Shown here piece by piece: positions 58,314-64,000 of a stretch of DNA of 64,000 bases. Both the position numbers and the translations under genes were made by a program. Source of the stretch: Gp6-AA40 sp035293405 (lineage in GTDB: Bacteria; Acidobacteriota; Vicinamibacteria; Vicinamibacterales; UBA2999); NCBI GenBank assembly GCA_035293405.1, contig DATDOE010000099.1, forward strand, positions 1-64,000, in the 5' to 3' direction. Under the pieces are notes generated by a model that was not told the origin of the DNA, searched no databases, and worked only from the letters and a program-made list of their open reading frames with translations. Position 1 is the stretch's first letter. The number at the start of each line of letters is the position of its first letter.

Positions 58314-59378
58314 ATGCGCACATTCATCGTCGCTGGTTTCGTGCTCGTCGTCCTTGGCGCTCAGAGTGGCACTGGCGCCGCTCAGGGTGCGGCGGAGGCT
58401 GTCGGTGATCCCGCCAACGGCAAGGCGGTATTCGCCTTCGGGAATACGTCCTGCACGAATTGCCATGGCCTCGAGGGCCAGGGCGGCTGGGGGCCGGACC
58501 TCGCCGGCAGGAATATCACGTACAACCAGGCCGTGGCGGCCATCCGGAATCCCATCTGGAGGATGCCGGCGTTTGTCCCCTCTCAGTTGAGCGACAAGGA
58601 AATCCTCGACATGGTCGCCTACTGGAAGACCTTGCCGATCGCGCCGGCGATCGGAAAGTGGAGGAACGAGGCGCCGGCGGACGGCCCACGCGGGCAGCAG
58701 GTCGCGGTGAACATCGTGGGGTGCGGGCAGTGCCACGGCGCGACGATGAGCACACCGCGCCACGGGGCCGCCGGGTTGAGCGCGGACTTCGAGTGGTTCA
58801 AACGGCAGGTGTACAACCACGCGACGGTGATGCCGGAACAATGGAAGCTGCTCGATGGCGAAGGACCTCCGAGGACGCGCGGTCGCGTGCGAATGGGTAA
58901 CTTCTCGCCGAAGCGAGTACCAGACGCGACGCTCCAGGAAATCTGGTCATGGATGAACGATCTGGGGATGCTGGTGCCGGTGGTGGCGCGACTGACAGGC
59001 GCGCCCGCGACGGCGGCCGGCACAACCTACACGTTGGAAGTGGAGAACGAGGGCCTCAAAGACAAGGGCCTGACCGCGGAAGACGTGACGATCTCGCTCA
59101 TCCTGCCGGCGGGCACCAAGGCGGTGTCAGCGACGGGCACGGGATATCAGGGCACCAAGAGGGACGAGAAGGCCAACGGCGACGTGGCCATGTGGCGCGT
59201 TCCCAAGATTGCGGCACATGATCATCAGAATTTCACGATCACGCTCGCGGGGACTCCCGCCGGCGACGCGATCCCTCGAGGCACGATTGCCTGGGCGAAA
59301 CCGACGGCCAAGGCCGACGCGGTCGTGAATTTCGCACTGCCGCGGCCGGGTGGTCGCGGACGGGGCGCGGCCCAGTAA
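58314..59378 (+). CDS. secreted diheme cytochrome c
   Basis: 354 residues from ATG 58314 (signal peptide MRTFIVAGFVLVVLGAQSGTGAAQ). Two heme-binding sites, CTNCHG (near residue 48) and CGQCHG (near 142), each in a class I cytochrome fold (GPDLAGRNI, MPAFVPSQLSDKEILDMVAYW). The last 120 residues are a beta-sandwich without hemes (LEVENEGLKDKGLTAEDVTISLILPAGTK). Periplasmic electron carrier. The open frame upstream of 58314 is repeat-derived. Confidence 0.9.
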   Translation: MRTFIVAGFVLVVLGAQSGTGAAQGAAEAVGDPANGKAVFAFGNTSCTNCHGLEGQGGWGPDLAGRNITYNQAVAAIRNPIWRMPAFVPSQLSDKEILDMVAYWKTLPIAPAIGKWRNEAPADGPRGQQVAVNIVGCGQCHGATMSTPRHGAAGLSADFEWFKRQVYNHATVMPEQWKLLDGEGPPRTRGRVRMGNFSPKRVPDATLQEIWSWMNDLGMLVPVVARLTGAPATAAGTTYTLEVENEGLKDKGLTAEDVTISLILPAGTKAVSATGTGYQGTKRDEKANGDVAMWRVPKIAAHDHQNFTITLAGTPAGDAIPRGTIAWAKPTAKADAVVNFALPRPGGRGRGAAQ

Positions 59379-59434
59379 GATACCCAGTACTCGAACCGGT
59401 CCGTGGGCATCGAGGGATCAGAGGAGCGAGCGGA

Positions 59435-60349
59435 ATGCATCCATCGCGCATCGGCCTGCGGTTGTCGCTTCTGGCCGTGGCCCTGTCCGTGGCCGTCGCG
59501 GGTCACACCGTTCTCGCCCAGGCAGATATCACTGGCTTCTGGCGTCCGCAGCCGCGTAACCAGGACGGAAGCGGGATGATCGGCGACTACGCCGGTGTTC
59601 CCCTGAGCCCGGCCGGCCGGTGGCGAGCCGAGAGCTGGTCGCCGGACGACTACGATCTCGCGGAATACGCGTGTCGTCCCCATGCGTGGGACTATTCCCT
59701 GGAGGGGCCTCTCTCCCAGATGCGGATGTGGTCTGACGTGGACGGCGCGACACAAAAGGTCATCGCCTACCACGGGCACCTCAATCAGCAGGAGCAGGAG
59801 ACCACCATCTGGATGGATGGCCGGCCGCATCCTCCCGCTAACGCGCTGCACACGTGGAGCGGGTTCTCGACTGGGGAGTGGGAAGGAGACGTGCTCGTCG
59901 CGACGACGACCCACCTCAAGGAAACCTACATCCGCCGATCCGGGCTCATGCGCAGCGACCGCTCCATCGTGCGCACGCGGTGGCGCCGCATCGGGGACTT
60001 CCTGCAGGCGACGTCGATCCTGTACGACCCCATGCTCATGGCCGAGCCGTATATCCGAACCACGATGACGTGGATCGAGGATCCCACGCTCGTGGTGGCC
60101 CCGTATCCGTGCGAAGAGGCGACGGAAGTGGCCGTGCCCAGAGGGGAAGTGCGGCACTTCCTTCCCGGGCAGAGCCTGCTGCCTGGCTTGAATCGCGCGC
60201 TGACGGATCGGTTCGGCACGCCGTATGAGGCGAGACTTGGCGGTTCGGAAACCATGTATCCCGAGTACATCGCCACGATGAAAACGTTCCCACGCCCCCA
60301 AGGGCTGAAACGCGGAGATGTGGGCCGCGGCGGTGGGGGGGGGAATTGA
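59435..60349 (+). CDS. secreted hypothetical protein (acidobacterial family)
   Basis: 304 residues. Signal peptide (LRLSLLAVALSVAVAGHTVLAQ), then ITGFWRPQPRNQDGSGMIGDYAGVPLSPAGRWRAESW, YACRPHAWDYSLEGPLSQMRMWSDVD, TWSGFSTGEWEGDVLVATTTHLKETYIRRSGLMRSDRSIVRTRWRR. Same broad class as the 45017 protein (HWEGDTLVV~EWEGDVLVA). Function unknown. It ends in a nine-G tract (60335-60343, GGGGGN) just before the stop, a possible slippage site that could join it to the next gene. Confidence 0.75.
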   Translation: MHPSRIGLRLSLLAVALSVAVAGHTVLAQADITGFWRPQPRNQDGSGMIGDYAGVPLSPAGRWRAESWSPDDYDLAEYACRPHAWDYSLEGPLSQMRMWSDVDGATQKVIAYHGHLNQQEQETTIWMDGRPHPPANALHTWSGFSTGEWEGDVLVATTTHLKETYIRRSGLMRSDRSIVRTRWRRIGDFLQATSILYDPMLMAEPYIRTTMTWIEDPTLVVAPYPCEEATEVAVPRGEVRHFLPGQSLLPGLNRALTDRFGTPYEARLGGSETMYPEYIATMKTFPRPQGLKRGDVGRGGGGGN

Positions 60350-61371
60350 TGCGCGTGTGGGCACTCGTGGCCGTCGCCCTCGCGCTGCTGTTCCCTGCCG
60401 AGCCCGTGCACACGCAGGCCGGTCAGGGACCCGCTCGCCGGCCCGTATGGCCGCCGAAATTAGTGGAGCCGGCACCAGGCGAAGTGCAGGTCCTGCCGGT
60501 GCGGGGCAACGTGTCCGTGATCATCGGGGCGGGTGGCAACGTCACCGTTCAGATCGGAGAGCAGGGCATCCTCCTCGTGGACACCGGCATCGCCTCCATG
60601 AGCGAGAAGGTGTGGGCGGCGGTGCAGAGCATCGCGCCAGCACGCAAACCCCTCCGCTATGTGATCAACACCACCGAGCACCCGGAGCACACGGGAGGCA
60701 ATGCGGTGATTGCGGCCAAGGGGGAGACGGTGCCGCTCCGCGAGGCCAACTACACGGCGGGCCCGCAGGGGACCATCAGCTACAAACGGGCGTCGGTGGT
60801 CTCGCATCAGAACGTGCTCAACCGGATGTCCGCGCCCACCGGGGAAAAATCTCCGACGCCTGCGGAGGCGTGGCCCGATAACACCTACGCCATCGATCAG
60901 AAACGCTTCTACTTCAACGACGAGCCCGTGGTCATGATGAACTATCCGGGGAACACCGATGGCAACACCATCGTCTTTTTCCGGAAGTCCGATGTGATCA
61001 GCACGGGGGACCTCCTCGATTTGACGCGGTATCCACTCATCGACCTCAAAGCTGGAGGCAGCATCCAGGCGATCGTGACCAGCCTGAACAAATTGATCGA
61101 CCTGTGCGTGCCGGAGTCGCATGGTGCCGGCGGCACGCTGGTCGTTCCCGGTCACGGGCGCATCGCCGATCACGCCGAGGTGGCCTACTACCGCGACATG
61201 ATGTTCATCATTCGCGACCGCGTCCAGGACATGATCGGCAAGGGAATGACGCTGGCCCAGGTGAAAGCCGCGCGACCGACGCGGGACTACGACGCGCGCT
61301 ATGGCAGCAGCAAGGGTGAGTGGACGACCGACATGTTCGTCGAGGCCGTGTATCAGAGCCTGCGTAAGTAG
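60349..61371 (+). CDS. secreted MBL-fold protein with altered metal-site residues
   Basis: 340 residues. Signal peptide (MRVWALVAVALALLFPAEPVHTQ), then VLPVRGNVSVIIGAGGNVTVQIGEQGILLVDTGIA, the beta-lactamase-fold entry. The canonical HxHxDH is read as TEHPEH (first His to Thr, Asp to Glu). The usual HTDGD is NTDGN; VVPGHG is retained. Quinoprotein-relay-type MBL proteins show similar overall wording. Catalysis would need a different metal set. ATG overlaps the previous stop by one base. Confidence 0.85.
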   Translation: MRVWALVAVALALLFPAEPVHTQAGQGPARRPVWPPKLVEPAPGEVQVLPVRGNVSVIIGAGGNVTVQIGEQGILLVDTGIASMSEKVWAAVQSIAPARKPLRYVINTTEHPEHTGGNAVIAAKGETVPLREANYTAGPQGTISYKRASVVSHQNVLNRMSAPTGEKSPTPAEAWPDNTYAIDQKRFYFNDEPVVMMNYPGNTDGNTIVFFRKSDVISTGDLLDLTRYPLIDLKAGGSIQAIVTSLNKLIDLCVPESHGAGGTLVVPGHGRIADHAEVAYYRDMMFIIRDRVQDMIGKGMTLAQVKAARPTRDYDARYGSSKGEWTTDMFVEAVYQSLRK

Positions 61372-61375
61372 CGCG

Positions 61376-62188
61376 ATGAGCCACATACACATGTCCCCCC
61401 GGGTGCGCGTAACGGCCTTCGCGCTCGTGATTGGGCTCGCTGCCGGGCAGGTCGCGCTCGCCCAGGGACAGGGGCGCGGTCGAGGCGCTCCTGCCGGCCC
61501 GGCGCCGACGGCTCGCGCATCGGCACCCAAGGATTTCACCGGCTATTGGGTGTCGATCGTCACCGAGCATTGGCATCTGCGGATGCTGGTTCCACCCAAG
61601 GGCGACTACAGCATGCTGCCCCTCAACCCCGAGGCCCGCAAGATTGCCGACACGTGGGACCTCGCCAAGGCGCAGGCGGACACCGATCAGTGCAAGGCCT
61701 ATGGTCCGCCCGCCCTCATGCGGGTACCGGGCCGCCTCAATATCCACTGGACCGACGACAACACACTGCAGCTCGACACCGACTCCGGCACGCAGACACG
61801 CACCTTCAGGTTCGGCGCTTCTGCGCCGCCCGCCGGGCAGGCCCCGCAGCTGCAAGGACACTCCGTGGCGTCGTGGGAGTTTCTGGGCGCGCGCGGCCGA
61901 GGCGCCGCCGCCGTTCCGAAAGGTACTGGTCAGCTGCGCGTGCGGACGACCCAGATGACGGGGGGGTTCCTCCGGAGGAATGGCGTCCCGTACAGCGAGA
62001 ACGCCTCGCTCGACGAGTATTTCGACACCTTCACCGAGCCCAACGGCGATAGCTGGCTCGTCGTGACATCGATCGTCACCGATCCTCGGTATCTGACTGG
62101 CCCCTACGCGTCGACCGTCCCGTTCAAGAAAATTGCCGATCGCGCTGGCTGGGATCCCACACTCTGCCGCGCGACCGAACCTCGGTAG
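61376..62188 (+). CDS. secreted hypothetical protein
   Basis: 270 residues. Signal peptide (RVRVTAFALVIGLAAGQVALAQ), a Gly/Arg/Pro linker, then DFTGYWVSIVTEHWHLRMLVPPKGDYSMLPLNPEARKIADTWD, QCKAYGPPALMRVPGRLNIHWTDDNTLQLDTDSGTQTRTF and VPYSENASLDEYFDTFTEPNGDSWLVVTSIVTDP. It shares the general layout of the 45017/59435 class. No function assigned. 4 bases after the MBL gene. Confidence 0.75.
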   Translation: MSHIHMSPRVRVTAFALVIGLAAGQVALAQGQGRGRGAPAGPAPTARASAPKDFTGYWVSIVTEHWHLRMLVPPKGDYSMLPLNPEARKIADTWDLAKAQADTDQCKAYGPPALMRVPGRLNIHWTDDNTLQLDTDSGTQTRTFRFGASAPPAGQAPQLQGHSVASWEFLGARGRGAAAVPKGTGQLRVRTTQMTGGFLRRNGVPYSENASLDEYFDTFTEPNGDSWLVVTSIVTDPRYLTGPYASTVPFKKIADRAGWDPTLCRATEPR

Positions 62189-62207
62189 GGGCGACGTTGT
62201 CGAACGT

Positions 62208-62295
62208 AGGCCGGGTCCACAACCGCCTTCGCGCGAAGCGCTTCGGCGAGTCTCGCCGTAGCCTTGGCGGAGGCGGAGGCAAGACCCGCCCTACG
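62208..62295. repeat. large REP-like palindrome, GGCGGGTC family
   Basis: Outer arms GTAGGCCGGGTC (62206-62217) and AAGACCCGCCCTAC (62281-62294). The interior is GCCTTCGCGCGAAGCGCTTCGGCGAG and its partner CTCGCCGTAGCCTTGGCGGAGGC. The interior matches the element at 40-112. Lies between two co-directional genes. Confidence 0.8.
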
Positions 62296-62306
62296 CCGCA
62301 AGGGAG

Positions 62307-62906
62307 ATGAATGATATGACCGCGCGATGGCTCGTTCTCATGCTCGCTGTCAGCACGACGGTCGCCGGTGCTCAAGCGCCGGCTGCACCGCAGGCCGCCC
62401 GCCCGCCCGAGGGGCCGAGGCTCAGGTTGAAGAGCAGCGGCTTCAACGACGGCGCGATGATTCCGCTTCAGTTCACCTGCTATGCGGAGGGCGGCAAGTC
62501 CGCCTCGCCTCCCTTGCAATGGGCGAATGTGCCGAAGGACACCGTGAGCTTCACGCTCATGATGAACGGCCCCGATAACCACCCCGCCAAGGGCATCACG
62601 GAAGAAATGTTCTGGGTGCGCTGGAACATCCCGCCAGCGACCACCGAGCTGCCGCAGGGTGTCCCGGTCGGCGCCGAGCTGCCGGACGGGAGCCGGCAGG
62701 TTGCCGGCGGCCGCGGCATCGTGGGCTATCGCCCGCCCTGTGCCCCGGCTGGCGTCGGACCGCTGCACTATCAGCTCAAGCTGTACGCGCTCGACCAGAT
62801 GCTCACGCTGCCGTCATCGGCCACACGGGCGGACGTCATGAAGGCGATCGACGGCCACATCGTGGGAACCAGCACGTACTACACATACCTCGAGCGGATG
62901 CCATAA
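62307..62906 (+). CDS. YbhB/YbcL-type PEBP (Raf-kinase-inhibitor-like) protein
   Basis: 199 residues. Signal peptide (WLVLMLAVSTTVAGAQ), then LKSSGFNDGAMIPLQFTCYAEGGKSASPPLQWANVPKDTVSFTLMMNGPD, EEMFWVRWNIPPATTELPQGVP and YRPPCAPAGVGPLHYQLKLYALDQML. The DPD-like MNGPD and the GPxHHY-like GPLHYQ are PEBP ligand-site motifs. Cellular role unclear in bacteria. Confidence 0.88.
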   Translation: MNDMTARWLVLMLAVSTTVAGAQAPAAPQAARPPEGPRLRLKSSGFNDGAMIPLQFTCYAEGGKSASPPLQWANVPKDTVSFTLMMNGPDNHPAKGITEEMFWVRWNIPPATTELPQGVPVGAELPDGSRQVAGGRGIVGYRPPCAPAGVGPLHYQLKLYALDQMLTLPSSATRADVMKAIDGHIVGTSTYYTYLERMP

Positions 62907-63031
62907 CGAGCACCGCGGGATCGCGGCGCCGTCGCCGGAGCCACACAGCTCGGCACCGCGCTGACGAGCCGAGCCCTCTCGTATAATCACGGTGGCCTAG
63001 GACACTAGAGCCACTTGATGGAGAACCGATC

Positions 63032-64000
63032 ATGAAACGATGGATGTACATGCTCCTGGCAGCCGGATTCATAGGGGCTTCGATCCTCATCGGCGCACAG
63101 CAGCAGCCGCCCGCCTCCGCGCAAGGCTCCGGCGCGGCAAGCCCGCCCGCGGACACGATCCTGACGAACGGAAAGGTCATCACTGTTGACGACCAGTTCT
63201 CGATCGCGCAGGCCGTGGCCATTCGGGGCGACCGCATCGTCGCGGTCGGTACCAATCAGAACATCACTCGGCTCGCGGGTCCGAGCACGCGGCGCATCGA
63301 CCTGCGGGGCCGGTCCGTGGTTCCCGGGCTCATCGACAACCACGCGCACTTCCAGGAGGAGGGCGCGTACTGGACGCTCGAGTTGCGCTTCGACGGCGTG
63401 GACACACGCAAGCAGGCGCTCGAGCTGATCCGCGCGAAGGCCAAAGCGTCCGGGCCCGGCAAGTGGGTGTTCAATCTCGGTGGCTGGTCGCCCGATCAGT
63501 TCGCAGACAACAAGAAGCCGTTCACGCGCGAGGAACTGGACAAGGTGGCGCCGGACAACCCCGTGTTCCTCCAGTTCACCCGGTCTGAGCAGTACCTCAA
63601 TAGCAAGGCGATCGACGCCATCGGGCTGGAGCAGCGGAAGGACCCCTGGATCATGCGCGACGCCAATGGCCGGGCGACCGGCATCACCGGCGTGGCGGGC
63701 CGCAATGCGATCGTGGACGCCGCCAAGTTCCTCGACGCGCCGAACGGAGGCAAGGCCAACCTGCCGATGGACGTCATCGTGGCGAGCCAGAAGGTCATGC
63801 TCAGGGATCTCGCTCAGGCGGGTCTCACGGCGTCGGCTGGGCAGTGCCTGTGGGACGACCTGTACAGGCAGTTTCAGAAGGAGGGGATCGCGAGCATGAG
63901 GTTCTTCTGTCAGCGCACGGCGACCGGCGGCGGACGCGGTGCCGGCGCGCAGGAGAAACTGATCGCCCAGCTTCCCACGCTCCGGTATCACGACGGCGAT
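63032..64000 (+). CDS. amidohydrolase-family protein (Amidohydro_3, YtcJ-like), cut by the window end
   Basis: 323 codons visible with no stop before the edge. Signal-anchor (RWMYMLLAAGFIGASILIGAQ), then DTILTNGKVITVDDQFSIAQAVAIRGDRIVAVGTN, the amidohydrolase beta-sandwich, and VVPGLIDNHAHFQEEG with the HxH metal motif. FNLGGWSPDQF and FLQFTRSEQYLNSKAIDAIGL are YtcJ-like. Exported amidohydrolase of unknown substrate. ATG at 63032 with GGAG upstream. Confidence 0.88.
   Translation, partial: MKRWMYMLLAAGFIGASILIGAQQQPPASAQGSGAASPPADTILTNGKVITVDDQFSIAQAVAIRGDRIVAVGTNQNITRLAGPSTRRIDLRGRSVVPGLIDNHAHFQEEGAYWTLELRFDGVDTRKQALELIRAKAKASGPGKWVFNLGGWSPDQFADNKKPFTREELDKVAPDNPVFLQFTRSEQYLNSKAIDAIGLEQRKDPWIMRDANGRATGITGVAGRNAIVDAAKFLDAPNGGKANLPMDVIVASQKVMLRDLAQAGLTASAGQCLWDDLYRQFQKEGIASMRFFCQRTATGGGRGAGAQEKLIAQLPTLRYHDGD

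Overview
This is a GC-rich, densely coded chromosomal window, most like an acidobacterium of the Vicinamibacteria type. That placement is an inference from the repertoire: many secreted proteins with Sec signals, DUF5916 barrels, TonB receptor/YfiR pairs, c-type cytochromes fused to copper-monooxygenase-like domains, amidohydrolases, and abundant palindromic and 7-bp tandem repeats between genes.

Layout. 0.1-13.3 kb is ordinary core: a biotin-dependent acyl-CoA carboxylase pair (alpha subunit frameshifted), an NtrC-type regulator with a degenerate receiver, YihY, an M48 peptidase, a YyaL/DUF255 protein, a DUF5916 barrel and a hydroxyacid-oxoacid transhydrogenase-like dehydrogenase. 13.7-30.9 kb is an accessory island, visibly less GC-rich outside its insertion sequences. 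It opens with the 5' half of a tRNA-Leu and is punctuated by tRNA 3'-half fragments at 20.98, 26.61 and 27.84 kb. Between them lie a wrecked tyrosine integrase, DUF5677-like and other unknown proteins, an IS701-family element (17512-18840, CTAG target duplication), a two-gene microprotein operon, a three-gene operon (binding protein, fused permease-ATPase, pentapeptide-like membrane protein), an operon of tiny membrane proteins, and an IS21 element (28289-30852, ACAAA duplication).

31.6-34.8 kb holds a tight three-gene cluster: a LuxI-fold/exosortase-type acyltransferase, a PaaK-like adenylating enzyme and a fatty-acid desaturase. It probably makes an acylated small molecule. A stand-alone S23/Avd-like four-helix-bundle gene follows, bracketed by inverted 7-bp repeat arrays. 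35.5-50 kb has two TonB-receptor/YfiR modules, two damaged genes (LOG family and a secreted protein), a DUF411 protein, AhpD-like, Uma2, Ogt, a cytochrome/copper-monooxygenase-like protein and a YdcZ-type transporter. 50-64 kb is a run of secreted catabolic-looking genes: amidohydrolases, a tandemly duplicated alpha/beta hydrolase, NHL and LVIVD beta-propellers, an MFS transporter, a diheme cytochrome c, an MBL-fold protein with altered metal ligands, and a PEBP protein.

The most unusual signals are the tRNA-punctuated island with its 51-bp direct repeats around the ABC/pentapeptide operon, the many different 7-bp tandem arrays (one bracketing the Avd-like gene, one inside a coding sequence, and an 8-bp array that has rebuilt a signal peptide), and the acyl-signal cluster. 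No CRISPR array, rRNA operon or complete tRNA was seen.
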